From the NCBI RefSeq assembly GCF_016881065.1, contig NZ_WXYN01000014.1:1-52107 (forward strand): a DNA stretch of 52,107 nt, given 5' to 3'. Positions 30,443-39,747 of the stretch are shown one piece after another. The translations under genes were made by a program, and so were the position numbers. The notes under the pieces are model-generated. The model was given only the letters and a program-made list of their open reading frames with translations, was not told the origin of the DNA and made no database searches. Position 1 is the first letter of the stretch. Every line of letters starts with the position of its first letter. Source of the DNA: Planococcus soli. GTDB lineage: Bacteria; Bacillota; Bacilli; Bacillales_A; Planococcaceae.

Positions 30443-31902
30443 ACACCATTCACATAATTGGCCTTGGTGCCGGAGATTTAGATCAATTGCCGCTCGGCGT
30501 CTATAAAAAGCTGAAAGCTGCAGATAATTTATATGTACGGACCGAAGACCATCCGGTACTGGTGGAGCTGGCGCAGGAAGGCGTAGCGTTCACGAGTTTT
30601 GACTCGGTTTATGAAAAGCACGATGCCTTCAGTCCGGTCTATGAGGAAATTGCGGAAACGCTGATCGGTTTATCGCAGCAGGCCTCAGTAATCTATGCGG
30701 TGCCGGGCCATCCCTTAGTAGCAGAGCAGACAGTGCAAAACCTGATCGCAGCCGAGAAGCAAGGGCGCTGCCAGTTAGCCATCGAAGGCGGACACAGTTT
30801 CCTCGACTCGCTGTTCGGTGCGCTTCGCATCGATCCGATTGAAGGCTTCCAATTGATGGATGGCACAGAAATGACCAGCGATCAGGTCAACATGACACAG
30901 CATCTGCTGATTGCCCAGGTTTATGATAGCTTCAGTGCATCAGAAGTCAAATTGACGCTGATGGAAAAATACCCGGACGATTATCCAGTGACCATTGTCA
31001 CAGCGGCCGGTTCTAAAGACGAAGTGCTGCGCACCGTGCCGCTTCATGAATTGGACCGTTCGGCAGAAGTCAACAACTTGACGACCGTCTATGTCCCACC
31101 AGCTGCTGATCAAACGCAGCGCTTAAAGGAATGGCAAACTTTCCGCAGCATCATTGCGAAGCTCAGAAGCCCTGAAGGCTGCCCCTGGGACCGCGAGCAG
31201 ACGCATGAGTCGCTGAGCCCATTTTTGATCGAAGAAGCACATGAGCTGCTTCAGGCGATCCAGGAAGGCGACGACGAAGCGATCGCGGATGAATTAGGGG
31301 ATGTGCTGCTGCAGGTGTTCCTGCATGCCCAAATCGGCCAGGACAACGGCTACTTCCAATTGGAAGATGTGCTTGAATCCATCAGCGCAAAAATGATCCG
31401 CCGCCATCCGCATGTATTCGGCGACATTTCGGCTGAAGATGCTGAGCAGGTGGTCGCCAACTGGCAAGAAATCAAAGCGCAGGAGAAACCGGCTGCGGAG
31501 TCTTTATTGGAAGGCCAGGAGCGTTTCAGTTCGTCATTGACTACATCGTTCAATTACCAGAAAAAAGCGGCGAAAGTCGGATTCAGCTGGCCGGATGCTG
31601 CCGGCGCATGGGATAAATTCCATGAAGAATTGCAGGAGTTTCAGCAGGAAGTGGCGAAAGGTTCCAAAGCCCGCCAATTGGATGAACTCGGCGATTTATT
31701 GTTCACCCTTGTGAACCTTGCCCGGTTCTTCGACTTGTCGCCGGAAGAAGCGATGATGCAGGCTAACCGGAAATTCCAGACACGTTTCAGCTATGTGGAA
31801 CAGCGGGTAAAAGAAGGAACTGGAAACTTCAGCGACTATACGCTGGAGCAGCTGGATGGATTCTGGAACCAGGCCAAATCATTGGCAAGAAAGGAAGAAT
31901 AA
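30439..31902 (+). CDS. yabN: YabN, tetrapyrrole methylase-like plus MazG NTP pyrophosphohydrolase
   Basis: Two-domain protein of 487 residues. Residues 1-220 form a tetrapyrrole (corrin/porphyrin) methylase fold (HIIGLGAGDLDQLPLGVYK, YAVPGHPLVAEQTV); residues 230-487 are MazG, with tandem helical metal sites (LIEEAHELLQAI...DELGDVLLQVFLHAQIG and DELGDLLFTLVNLARFF). MazG hydrolyses non-canonical or excess NTPs to NMP and pyrophosphate. The fusion is standard in Bacillales; the methylase-like half has no known substrate. ATG overlaps the yabM stop. Confidence 0.94.
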   Translation: MNTIHIIGLGAGDLDQLPLGVYKKLKAADNLYVRTEDHPVLVELAQEGVAFTSFDSVYEKHDAFSPVYEEIAETLIGLSQQASVIYAVPGHPLVAEQTVQNLIAAEKQGRCQLAIEGGHSFLDSLFGALRIDPIEGFQLMDGTEMTSDQVNMTQHLLIAQVYDSFSASEVKLTLMEKYPDDYPVTIVTAAGSKDEVLRTVPLHELDRSAEVNNLTTVYVPPAADQTQRLKEWQTFRSIIAKLRSPEGCPWDREQTHESLSPFLIEEAHELLQAIQEGDDEAIADELGDVLLQVFLHAQIGQDNGYFQLEDVLESISAKMIRRHPHVFGDISAEDAEQVVANWQEIKAQEKPAAESLLEGQERFSSSLTTSFNYQKKAAKVGFSWPDAAGAWDKFHEELQEFQQEVAKGSKARQLDELGDLLFTLVNLARFFDLSPEEAMMQANRKFQTRFSYVEQRVKEGTGNFSDYTLEQLDGFWNQAKSLARKEE

Positions 31903-31904
31903 CT

Positions 31905-32195
31905 ATGCGCCTCGATAAATTTTTGAAAGTTTCACGCCTGATTAAACGCCGTACGTTAGCGAAGCAAGTGGCCGACCAAGGCCGCATCACGGTAAACGGC
32001 AATAAAGCGAAAGCCAGCTCAGTCATCAAAGAAAACGATGAGCTGCAAATCCGTTTCGGCCAAAAAGTCGTGACGGTGCGGATCGATAGACTGAAAGAAG
32101 TAGCGAAAAAAGAAGAAGCGGCCAATATGTATACCATCCTGAAAGAAGAAAAGTTGGAAAAGGTTGAACCTGAATTTATTGATGACGAAGCATAA
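31905..32195 (+). CDS. rqcP: RqcP (YabO), S4-domain ribosome quality control factor
   Basis: An Hsp15-like S4 RNA-binding protein of 96 residues. The S4 domain is MRLDKFLKVSRLIKRRTLAKQ with ITVNGNKAKASS, about residues 1-70; the C-terminal extension is slightly longer than in B. subtilis (86 residues). In B. subtilis RqcP works with RqcH in C-terminal alanine tailing on obstructed 50S subunits. Starts 2 nt after yabN. Confidence 0.93.
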   Translation: MRLDKFLKVSRLIKRRTLAKQVADQGRITVNGNKAKASSVIKENDELQIRFGQKVVTVRIDRLKEVAKKEEAANMYTILKEEKLEKVEPEFIDDEA

Positions 32196-32206
32196 TAGAT
32201 TTTCAG

Positions 32207-32230
32207 AACCTGCCTTGAGCAGGTTTTTTT
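32207..32230 (+). terminator. yabM-yabN-rqcP terminator
   Basis: AACCTGC / GCAGGTT stem, 5-nt loop, T tract. Confidence 0.9.
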
Positions 32231-32332
32231 CTGTTTCTGAACAAAATGCACCATAGATAAAGCCAATTATTTTCTATATGATGAAAAAAACAAAAGAAAA
32301 GTTCCTGAACAGGGATTTATTGAGAGGAAATG

Positions 32333-33772
32333 ATGGGATTGCCAAAAATTTCTATGAGCAAGAAACTTGGATTATCAGCCGTTGCGCTTTTGGTAGCTGC
32401 TTCACTGCTGCCTCAGCAAGGAGCTGTGCAACTCGGCGGAAGCCAAGCCAGTGCGGCAAGTTCTTTCCAAGACGTTACCACTTTTAAAAAAGAAATCGAT
32501 TATCTGGCCGGACTGGGCATCATCAAAGGATTTCCGGGCGGCAGTTTCAAACCGGCCGCCACCATCACCCGGCTGGATGCAGTACGGATGATCCTGCGTG
32601 AGATGGAACCTAAGGAAACGGCTGCGCCTGATCCGGGCTTCGCCGACGTGAAACCCGGCTCTCCCGGATATGAAGAAGTCGTAAAAGCAGTGGAACTTGG
32701 TTTTATTGAAGGCAAAGAATCTCGGGACGGCGTAAAGTACTTTGATCCCAAAGGTGCTCTGACCCGGGCAGAAATGGCCAAAATCCTGACAGAAGCATAT
32801 CGTTTAACAGCCAATAAAGGCATTTCTTTCACCGATGTCGGTTCTGCTAATTGGGCACATCCCTACATAAGCCGGTTGGCGACTGCCGGCATCACCAACG
32901 GTTATCCCGGCGGGGCATTCAAGCCGAAAGAAGCTTTGCAGCGCCAGCATTTTGCGGGATTCATGGCACGGCTATTAGCTCCTGCCCAGTTTCCACTTCC
33001 TGCAGCACAGCCTGAAAAACCCATCACTTACACGACGATCGACCAATTGAACATGCGATCAAAAGCCGGAGTCGGCAATCCGATTATTGCCTCGATTCCT
33101 TATGGGGCAACAGTTGTCTATCTTGGCAAAGAAGGCAATTGGTACAAAGTAGAATACGGCAACAAAGCCGGATGGGTAAATGCAACTTATTTGACCAAAG
33201 AAATGCCAGACAAACCGGCTGCCTACGCTGCACCTTCGACCGAAACACCGGGAACTTATGCGTCAGGTGTTTTGATCGTCAATAAAAAATACAGCCTGCC
33301 CTCCAGTTACAATCCTGGCGTCAGCAAGGTGGCCCAAACAGCAGTTGATGCCATGACGGCAGAGGCGAAAAGGCAAGGTGTCCAGCTGGCTGCTTTCAGC
33401 ACTTTCCGTTCTTTTAATCGCCAAAAAGAGTTGTACACCAGCTATGTCAGCAGGCACGGTGCGGCAGAAGCCAATCGTTTCAGCGCAAAGCCCGGCCATA
33501 GTGAACACCAGACAGGCTTAGCGTTCGATTTTGGCGGAAGCGACCAGTCCAAGTGGCTGAAAGAATCATTTGCAGCGACCAAAGAAGGAAAATGGCTGGC
33601 AGCCAATGCCCATCACTATGGTTTTATTCTCCGATATCCTAAAGGGAAAGAAGCCATCACCGGCTATATGTACGAACCGTGGCATTTCCGCTACCTGGGC
33701 TCTGATGTGGCAAGCCAAGTGAAAAAAAGCGGCAAGACTTTGGAAGAATATTTGAAAGTCAGCGGCAAATAA
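32333..33772 (+). CDS. Secreted SLH-SH3-VanY D-alanyl-D-alanine carboxypeptidase
   Basis: About 479 residues. Signal peptide at about 1-42 (KLGLSAVALLVAASLLP, then an AXA site near ASAAS). Three S-layer homology domains follow: from FQDVTTFKKEIDYLAGLGII near 45, FADVKPGSPGYEEVVKAVE near 103, and FTDVGSANWAHPYISRLA near 162. An SH3b wall-binding domain (DQLNMRSKAGVGNPIIASIP to NKAGWVNATYL) spans about 228-282. The C-terminal VanY/DacB peptidase shows FSTFRSFNRQKELY, the zinc motif PGHSEHQTGLAFDFGG and EPWHFRYLG. It probably trims pentapeptide stems while anchored to secondary wall polymer. ATG 32333 has GAGAGG upstream. It is not part of the B. subtilis order. Confidence 0.92.
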   Translation: MGLPKISMSKKLGLSAVALLVAASLLPQQGAVQLGGSQASAASSFQDVTTFKKEIDYLAGLGIIKGFPGGSFKPAATITRLDAVRMILREMEPKETAAPDPGFADVKPGSPGYEEVVKAVELGFIEGKESRDGVKYFDPKGALTRAEMAKILTEAYRLTANKGISFTDVGSANWAHPYISRLATAGITNGYPGGAFKPKEALQRQHFAGFMARLLAPAQFPLPAAQPEKPITYTTIDQLNMRSKAGVGNPIIASIPYGATVVYLGKEGNWYKVEYGNKAGWVNATYLTKEMPDKPAAYAAPSTETPGTYASGVLIVNKKYSLPSSYNPGVSKVAQTAVDAMTAEAKRQGVQLAAFSTFRSFNRQKELYTSYVSRHGAAEANRFSAKPGHSEHQTGLAFDFGGSDQSKWLKESFAATKEGKWLAANAHHYGFILRYPKGKEAITGYMYEPWHFRYLGSDVASQVKKSGKTLEEYLKVSGK

Positions 33773-33779
33773 ACAGAGA

Positions 33780-33816
33780 AACGCCTTAGGAATGGATCCA
33801 TTCCTAAGGCGTTTTT
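33780..33816. terminator. Bidirectional terminator between the wall peptidase gene and argF
   Basis: A perfect 34-nt palindrome (33780-33813) whose arm is AACGCCTTAGGAATGGA, with T runs outward on the plus strand. It serves the convergent genes; the plus-strand T run touches the argF stop codon. Confidence 0.9.
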
Positions 33817-34769
33817 TATTTATCAGCCATGAGCGCAACAAGTACGGCTTTTTGTGCATGCAGGCGGTTTTCGGATTCCTGGAAGATGACCGAATGAGGT
33901 CCTTCCAAAATACCAGTTGTCACTTCTTCTTCACGGTGTGCAGGGAGGCAATGCATGAAAATATAATCTTGGTTGGCATGCTTGACCAGTTCCTCATTCA
34001 CTTGGAAACCCTGGAAATGCTTCAGGCGCTCAATCGTTTCCTGTTCCTGTCCCATGCTGGCCCAGACATCGGTATAAATAATATCGCTTCCGGCAACCGC
34101 TTGTTCCGGGCTTTCAGTAATAACAATAGTCGAACCGGTGTATTGGGCAATGTCTTTCGCCAAAGCCACCATTTCTGCAGTGGGCGCATAAGCGGCAGGT
34201 GAGGCGATGCTGATGTCCATGCCGACTTTGGCGGCACCGATCATCAGGGAATTGGCCATATTGTTGCCGTCTCCGATATACGCCATTTTCTTGCCTTTGA
34301 GTGTGCCGAAATGCTCGAGGATGGTCATCAGATCCGCCAGCACCTGGCATGGATGGTAGTCATCGGTCAATCCGTTAATGACCGGAATGGAACTAAAGTC
34401 CGCCAATTCCTGGACAACAGATTGATGGAACGTGCGGATCATCAGTCCATCAAGATAACCTGACAGGACGCGTCCGGTATCAGCGATCGTTTCGCCTCGT
34501 CCCATTTGCGTGTCCTGGGAACTGAGGAACATGGCGTTTCCGCCAAGCTGGAGCATTCCGGCTTCAAATGAAACACGGGTGCGGGTAGAGGATTTTTCGA
34601 AAATCATGCCCAGCACTTTCCCCTTTAAAAGCGGCAAATACTTGTTTTCAGGTTTTTTCAGTTCAATTGCTAAATGGAGCAAATCCATGATTTCGTCTGT
34701 GCTGTAATCTTTAAGGGACAGAAAATCTTCCTGGATGATCGATGGGGCAAACGGGATCGCCATTGTCAT
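33816..34769 (-). CDS. argF: Ornithine carbamoyltransferase
   Basis: Forms citrulline from ornithine and carbamoyl phosphate. 317 residues. The carbamoyl-phosphate site is EKSSTRTRVSFEAGMLQLGG near residue 55, with SQDTQMGRGE near 84, FHQSVVQELA near 112 and the ornithine motif HCLPAHREEEV near 273. Start ATG 34769 with AAAGGAGTG 8 nt upstream, overlapping the carB stop by 4 nt. Last gene of a carA-carB-argF operon, so carbamoyl phosphate made by CarAB feeds this enzyme. Confidence 0.96.
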   Translation of the reverse strand: MTMAIPFAPSIIQEDFLSLKDYSTDEIMDLLHLAIELKKPENKYLPLLKGKVLGMIFEKSSTRTRVSFEAGMLQLGGNAMFLSSQDTQMGRGETIADTGRVLSGYLDGLMIRTFHQSVVQELADFSSIPVINGLTDDYHPCQVLADLMTILEHFGTLKGKKMAYIGDGNNMANSLMIGAAKVGMDISIASPAAYAPTAEMVALAKDIAQYTGSTIVITESPEQAVAGSDIIYTDVWASMGQEQETIERLKHFQGFQVNEELVKHANQDYIFMHCLPAHREEEVTTGILEGPHSVIFQESENRLHAQKAVLVALMADK

Positions 34770-37700
34770 TTTGCAAGCACTCCTTTCGATAATGCGGTAA
34801 TGGATGAATAAGTTCCGTTAAAGGCAGCTGCTGTTTCAGGGCGTGTCCAGACATGAAGGCGATGAATCGCAGCTTGTTTGGCACAGGTGCTTTCCGGGTC
34901 AGGGGCAAAGTCTATATAGGCTTTTTTAGCTTCTGTTTTCAGCCATTCTTCGAAAGGCATGAGCGACTCGGTGACAATGCTGAAGCCGCGTGTTTCCCAT
35001 AAAGCACTATCTACATGGGCAATCGACCCTTCTGCGACAAACACAGTGCCGCCAGAAGCAAGGTCGGCCAATTGAACAGAAGCCCCGTTCAAGGCTTTTG
35101 CGATGGCTGTGTCCAGGTCGGGACTTGAGCCGATCACTTCGCCGGTCGACATCATTTCAGGAGACAGGACAGGGGACAAGCCCGGCAGTTTAATATGGGA
35201 GAAGACCGGTGCTTTAACTGTGTACTCCGGCTGACCGTTATAGCTTTCTTCTATGTGGAGCTCTTCGAAAGGCACTCCCAGCAATAAAGCCGTAGCATGC
35301 TGCACGAGCGGCACGTCAGTCACTTTCGAGCTGATAGGAGCGGTACGCGATGCACGCGGGTTGATTTCCATGACGTATAATTGGTCGCCTTCGTAGACAA
35401 ACTGGATATTGAACAAGCCGGTATATGCCATGTTTCTAGCGATGTGCGTCGCCGTTTTCGAGAGCTCTTGAAGTGCCTGCTCTGATAAAGAAACCGGCGG
35501 CGTGATGGAGATGCTGTCCCCGGAATGAACCCCGGTTCCTTCGACATGCTCGAAAATAGCAGAGACCCAGACATTTTCGCCATCAGTCAGGATGTCGGCT
35601 TCCACTTCTTTGCCGGCGACAAAATGATCGACTAGCACCGGGAAGGCCATAGTCGTTTGCTGCAGCCACTCGTGCAGGTCTTTTTCGTTGTGCAAAACAA
35701 TCATGCCGCGTCCGCCGATAACATAAGATGGACGCAAGAGCACCGGGAACCCGAGCGAACGGGCTGCCGGTATGACATCAGAAGCTTGCACAGCTGTTGT
35801 GCCAGGGATTGTCGGCAAGCCGATCGATTCCAGAAACGCATAAAAACGGTCGCGATCTTCCATTTGATCCAGCAAATCCACAGTCGAACCAAGAACTGTG
35901 ATGCCAGCCTCCTGCAGGGCAGCTGCCACATTCAGCGAAGTTTGTCCGCCGAACTGGAGGATGACTTGGTTAATGCCTTCAAAATCCAGGACGTTAAGAA
36001 TGTCTTCCGGCGTCATCGGTTCAAAATACAAAGCATCTGCCACTTCATAATCGGTGCTGACCGTTTCGGGATTATTGTTGATCATGATCGCCTCGTAGCC
36101 CAGCTTTTGGGCGGCCATGACACTATGGACGCAGCAATAATCAAACTCAATGCCCTGTCCGATCCGGATCGGTCCCGATCCGACAACGGCCACCTTTTTC
36201 TTGTGGTGAGAACGGCTGACATCAGAAAAACCTTGCCAAGTGGAGTAAAAATAATTGGTGTCTGACCGGAACTCGGCAGCGCATGTATCGATCATGCGGT
36301 AAGCAGGTGTCACTTGCCAGATGCGGCGCTGTCCCCAAATTTCCGGGCAGGAGACATTCCACAAGTCCGCCAATTGCTGATCGCTGAAACCGAGTGTCTT
36401 TGCCTGGAGCAGGCGGGAGCGGGTCATGCTGTTCCAGTCCAGTTGCTGAAGCTCTTTCCATTCGGCAACGATATTGGCCATCACAGAAAGGAAATAAGGC
36501 GTGATGGCAGTAATGCTGTGCAGAAATTCAATGCTTTTGCCGCGAATCAGCAGTTCGAAAAGAACAAACAGCCGGCGGTCATCGGCTTCAGTCGCCAATC
36601 TGCATAAATCTTCTGTTGAAAAATCGGTAAGTGCCTTCAGGCGGAATCCGTCAATCGGCAATTCGAGTGAACGAATCGCTTTTTGCAGCGCAGCTTCCAT
36701 ACGGCGTTCGATGGCCATGACTTCGCCAGTTGCTTTCATTTGTGTGCCAAGTTTGCGCTCGGCTTGGGGGAATTGGTCAAATGGCCAGCGCGGGATTTTG
36801 ACGGCTACGTAATCCAGTGCAGGTTCAAAGCTGGCGAATGTGGTGCCGGTCACTGGATTTTTCAATTCCGCCAATGTGTAGCCGATCGCTAATTTCGCAG
36901 CGATCTTGGCAATCGGGTAACCCGTTGCTTTGGAAGCGAGTGCCGAAGAACGGCTGACGCGCGGATTGACTTCGATTAAATAATAAGCGGACGTTTCCGG
37001 ATGCAGCGCAAACTGGACATTGCAGGCACCAATAATGCCAAGTGCCTCGATAATATGGATAGAAGCGCTGCGCAGCATATGGAAATCTTTATCATTCAAA
37101 GTCTGGCTGGGTGCTACAACGATTGAATCGCCGGTATGCACACCGACCGGATCCAGGTTTTCCATGTTGCAGATGGTGATGCAGGTTCCATCGGCGTCGC
37201 GCATGACTTCGTACTCGATTTCCTTGTAGCCGGCAATGCTGATTTCCACCAGGCATTGCTGGATCGGGCTGGCGCTCAATCCTTGTTTGACCAATTTGAT
37301 GTAAGTCTCTTCATTTTCGGCAATTCCGCCGCCAAAACCGCCAAGCGTATAGGCTGGACGCACGATGAGAGGATAGCCGGCTGAAGCTGCAAACTTTAGA
37401 GCGCCTTCAATCGAATAAATGATGTCGCTATCAGGAACAGGTTCGCTCAACTGGTTCATCAGCGAGCGGAATTGCTCACGGTCTTCAGCTTGTTTGATGG
37501 CTTTCATATCAGTGCCGAGCAGTGTGACGCCATATTGCGCCAGAATGCCCGAATCAGATAAAGCCATCGCCAGATTCAAACCGGTTTGGCCGCCGACTGT
37601 TGCGAGCAAGCCGTCCGGACGCTCTTTTTTTATGATGGCTGTGACGCTTTCCAAAGTCAGCGGTTCAAAATACACCTGGTCGGAAACGGATTTATCGGTC

Positions 37701-37864
37701 ATGATGGTAGCTGGATTGTTATTGATCAGCACGACATGAATGCCTTCTTCTTTTAGCGCAACGCATGCCTGGGTGCCGGAATAATCGAATTCTGCTGCCT
37801 GTCCAATGACGATGGCTCCTGATCCGATGACCAGTACTTTTTTTATCTGTTCTTGCTTAGGCAT
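34766..37864 (-). CDS. carB: Carbamoyl-phosphate synthase large subunit, arginine type
   Basis: Two homologous ATP-grasp halves: the first starts KKVLVIGSGAIVIGQAAEFDYSG near residue 7 and the second KKVAVVGSGPIRIGQGIEFDYC near 553. 1032 residues, close to the arginine-specific CarB of B. subtilis (about 1030) and shorter than the pyrimidine PyrAB (about 1070). The C-terminal MGS-like allosteric domain is correspondingly short, which is typical of enzymes controlled by repression rather than UMP. Start overlaps the carA stop by 8 nt. Arginine assignment also rests on the argF partner. Confidence 0.94.
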   Translation of the reverse strand: MPKQEQIKKVLVIGSGAIVIGQAAEFDYSGTQACVALKEEGIHVVLINNNPATIMTDKSVSDQVYFEPLTLESVTAIIKKERPDGLLATVGGQTGLNLAMALSDSGILAQYGVTLLGTDMKAIKQAEDREQFRSLMNQLSEPVPDSDIIYSIEGALKFAASAGYPLIVRPAYTLGGFGGGIAENEETYIKLVKQGLSASPIQQCLVEISIAGYKEIEYEVMRDADGTCITICNMENLDPVGVHTGDSIVVAPSQTLNDKDFHMLRSASIHIIEALGIIGACNVQFALHPETSAYYLIEVNPRVSRSSALASKATGYPIAKIAAKLAIGYTLAELKNPVTGTTFASFEPALDYVAVKIPRWPFDQFPQAERKLGTQMKATGEVMAIERRMEAALQKAIRSLELPIDGFRLKALTDFSTEDLCRLATEADDRRLFVLFELLIRGKSIEFLHSITAITPYFLSVMANIVAEWKELQQLDWNSMTRSRLLQAKTLGFSDQQLADLWNVSCPEIWGQRRIWQVTPAYRMIDTCAAEFRSDTNYFYSTWQGFSDVSRSHHKKKVAVVGSGPIRIGQGIEFDYCCVHSVMAAQKLGYEAIMINNNPETVSTDYEVADALYFEPMTPEDILNVLDFEGINQVILQFGGQTSLNVAAALQEAGITVLGSTVDLLDQMEDRDRFYAFLESIGLPTIPGTTAVQASDVIPAARSLGFPVLLRPSYVIGGRGMIVLHNEKDLHEWLQQTTMAFPVLVDHFVAGKEVEADILTDGENVWVSAIFEHVEGTGVHSGDSISITPPVSLSEQALQELSKTATHIARNMAYTGLFNIQFVYEGDQLYVMEINPRASRTAPISSKVTDVPLVQHATALLLGVPFEELHIEESYNGQPEYTVKAPVFSHIKLPGLSPVLSPEMMSTGEVIGSSPDLDTAIAKALNGASVQLADLASGGTVFVAEGSIAHVDSALWETRGFSIVTESLMPFEEWLKTEAKKAYIDFAPDPESTCAKQAAIHRLHVWTRPETAAAFNGTYSSITALSKGVLAK

Positions 37865-38927
37865 GCATTTTCACTCTCTCTTTCGGTTGTGTTGCTGCTA
37901 TAAATTGCTGGAACAGTTCAAGGTGGTCTGCAGGTCCTGGTGCCGCTTCCGGATGGAATTGGACCGTAGTCAAAGGCAATGTCTTGTGGACGAGCCCTTC
38001 GATGCTGCCATCGTTGACATTTTCGTAAAGGACTGAAAAAGGCGTTCCTTGCAAACTGGCGCTTTCAACCACATAGCTGTGATTTTGAGAACTCATGCTG
38101 ACCCGTTTGGTCCGGAGGTTCATCACCGGATGATTAGCACCGCGATGGCCGTATGCCAGCTTGGTGGTTTTGGCGCCAAATGCAGAAGCGAGCACCTGAT
38201 GGCCGAGGCAGATGCCGAAACTCGGATAGCGTTCAGCCCAGTCACGGTAAGTAGGAAACAAATGCTGAAGAGCTGCCGGATCTCCGGGGCCGTTTGAAAA
38301 AAGCAGGCCATCCAGTCCGAGTGAATCGAGTGTTTCTGTTGATGTTGCATAAGGGATAATGCTGACTTTACAATCTAATTCGAGCAGTTCTTTTAAAATA
38401 GAAGATTTATAATGAAAATCGATCAATCCAATGTGGGCAGCGCCGGAACCGACAGTTTTGATTTCTTCAGTCGTGGTAGTGGCTGGGAAAAAGTAGGTTT
38501 GCACCGGTTCCCATGCCAACTCTGGAAGAGACGCATGAACCAGCTGAGATTGCATCGTCCCGGATTCGCGGACATTTTGGATAACAGATCGCGTATCCAC
38601 TCCGCTTAAAATGGGAATCTTGTGGATGGCCGCAAATTCAGCGAGTGAAATGGCATCCTTGCTGAGAGGGCCATCGTACAATCCGGCCACAATAATGCCT
38701 GCAGTCTGGATCTGATCAGACTGTGCGTAAAGAGACTGGATTCCGTATTGTCCGATAAGCGGATAAGAAAACACGATGATCTGGCCTTTGTAGGAAGGGT
38801 CAGTCAGGACTTCTTCATAGCCGGTCATGCCTGTAAAGAAAACGACTTCCCCTTGAATAGCGGAAACTTCCCCATGCCATTGCCCTTTGAATGATTTTCC
38901 GTTCGATAACGCCAATAAACCTGTCAT
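37857..38927 (-). CDS. carA: Carbamoyl-phosphate synthase small subunit (glutaminase)
   Basis: Glutamine amidotransferase subunit of 356 residues that hands ammonia to CarB. N-terminal domain TGLLALSNGKSFKG; class I amidotransferase domain with the nucleophilic cysteine in FGICLGHQVLASAFG near residue 235 and the His-Glu pair in VQFHPEAAPGP near 318. ATG 38927 is preferred over GTG 38936 because TTGGAGTG then sits 6 nt upstream. First gene of the arginine-type operon; two candidate ARG boxes precede it. Confidence 0.94.
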   Translation of the reverse strand: MTGLLALSNGKSFKGQWHGEVSAIQGEVVFFTGMTGYEEVLTDPSYKGQIIVFSYPLIGQYGIQSLYAQSDQIQTAGIIVAGLYDGPLSKDAISLAEFAAIHKIPILSGVDTRSVIQNVRESGTMQSQLVHASLPELAWEPVQTYFFPATTTTEEIKTVGSGAAHIGLIDFHYKSSILKELLELDCKVSIIPYATSTETLDSLGLDGLLFSNGPGDPAALQHLFPTYRDWAERYPSFGICLGHQVLASAFGAKTTKLAYGHRGANHPVMNLRTKRVSMSSQNHSYVVESASLQGTPFSVLYENVNDGSIEGLVHKTLPLTTVQFHPEAAPGPADHLELFQQFIAATQPKERVKMHA

Positions 38928-38937
38928 TTGCTTCACT

Positions 38938-38993
38938 CCAATTTTTATTCAATGATTTTGTATATTTATAAGTTCATGAAGAATTTAAATTCC
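38938..38993 (-). promoter_or_regulatory. Two candidate ArgR/AhrC boxes
   Basis: CCAATTTTTATTCA (38938-38951) and AGAATTTAAATTCC (38980-38993) each match 12 of 14 positions of the ARG-box core TGAATwwwwATTCA. Their centres are 42 bp apart, four helical turns. The first overlaps the carA ribosome binding site; the second lies in the leader. Confidence 0.6.
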
Positions 38994-39033
38994 TAAAAAC
39001 CTTGTAAACGTTCATTAAAAGATAATGATTAGT

Positions 39034-39062
39034 ATTATAAGACTGTATAAAAATTAAGTCAA
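39034..39062 (-). promoter_or_regulatory. carA-carB-argF promoter
   Basis: On the minus strand TTGACT (39062-39057), 17-nt spacer, TATAAT (39039-39034). The leader to carA is about 100 nt and contains the two ARG-like boxes. Confidence 0.88.
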
Positions 39063-39208
39063 CAGTATTTTTATTAACTAAAAGTAAATGTTTTGGCTGG
39101 GTGTTTCAAGAAATAGAGTGAAAATAGCGGAAATTATTCAAAAAGCTTATACTATCAAGGGTTTTCATGTATAATAATGACAAAGTTAGTATGGAAGGGG
39201 AGCGGGTC

Positions 39209-39631
39209 ATGAGTTTGAAGAGAGACAACCAGGCGGAAAAGCGCGAAGTCACCTCAATTCGCAATGACTATGTCCGTTCGGTTGAAATGGAAGGGCAGCG
39301 CAAAAAAGCTCACAGAGTGCGCCTGTTCAGAAGGCTGAGTGTGTTTGGAGTGCTGGTGCTGATGGCAACGATTTGGGTAGGTTCGACCATTTATGCCCAG
39401 TCGCAGACCATTTCCGAAAAAGAACAGCTTCGCGAAGAAACGCTGCTGGAACTTGAAGCAGTCGAAAAAGAGCAAAGCCAGCTGGAAGAACAGATCCTGT
39501 TATTGAATGATGAAGAATATTTGGCTAAATTAGCGCGCAAAGATTACTTTCTTTCAGATGAAGGGGAGATTATTTTCACCACACCAACTGATGAAGAAAA
39601 AGATGAAGAAAAACCTGCAGAAGAAGAGTAG
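39209..39631 (+). CDS. divIC: Division protein DivIC (FtsB family)
   Basis: Bitopic septum protein of 140 residues. A basic cytoplasmic N-terminus (about 1-48) is followed by one membrane segment (LSVFGVLVLMATIWVGSTIYA) and an extracellular leucine/glutamate coiled coil ending with YLAKLARKDYFLSDEGEIIF, the FtsB/DivIC signature. DivIC pairs with FtsL and DivIB in the divisome. ATG 39209 with AAGGGGAGCGGG upstream; ATG 39167 would add 14 unconserved residues. Confidence 0.94.
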   Translation: MSLKRDNQAEKREVTSIRNDYVRSVEMEGQRKKAHRVRLFRRLSVFGVLVLMATIWVGSTIYAQSQTISEKEQLREETLLELEAVEKEQSQLEEQILLLNDEEYLAKLARKDYFLSDEGEIIFTTPTDEEKDEEKPAEEE

Positions 39632-39635
39632 TCAG

Positions 39636-39663
39636 TTGACACTCTTTTTTTGATGGTTATAAT
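39636..39663 (+). promoter_or_regulatory. yabR promoter
   Basis: TTGACA (39636-39641), 16-nt spacer, TATAAT (39658-39663), right behind the divIC stop codon. Confidence 0.85.
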
Positions 39664-39747
39664 AAAAAGTGGGATAAGTCCCGCAAAATGACAGTGTGAC
39701 CCAGTATTTTGGAGTCATCTTAATTTTTAAGGAGGAGCATTTTTTTT

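Noticed and set aside
32278-32487. Short frame starting MMKKTKEKF before the wall peptidase gene
   Set aside because: Runs into the peptidase coding region in another frame, lacks a ribosome binding site and loses protein-like character after about 15 residues.
35657-36265. A 202-residue open frame antisense to carB
   Set aside because: Lies within the conserved second ATP-grasp half of CarB; low-complexity His/Arg-rich composition, no start signal.
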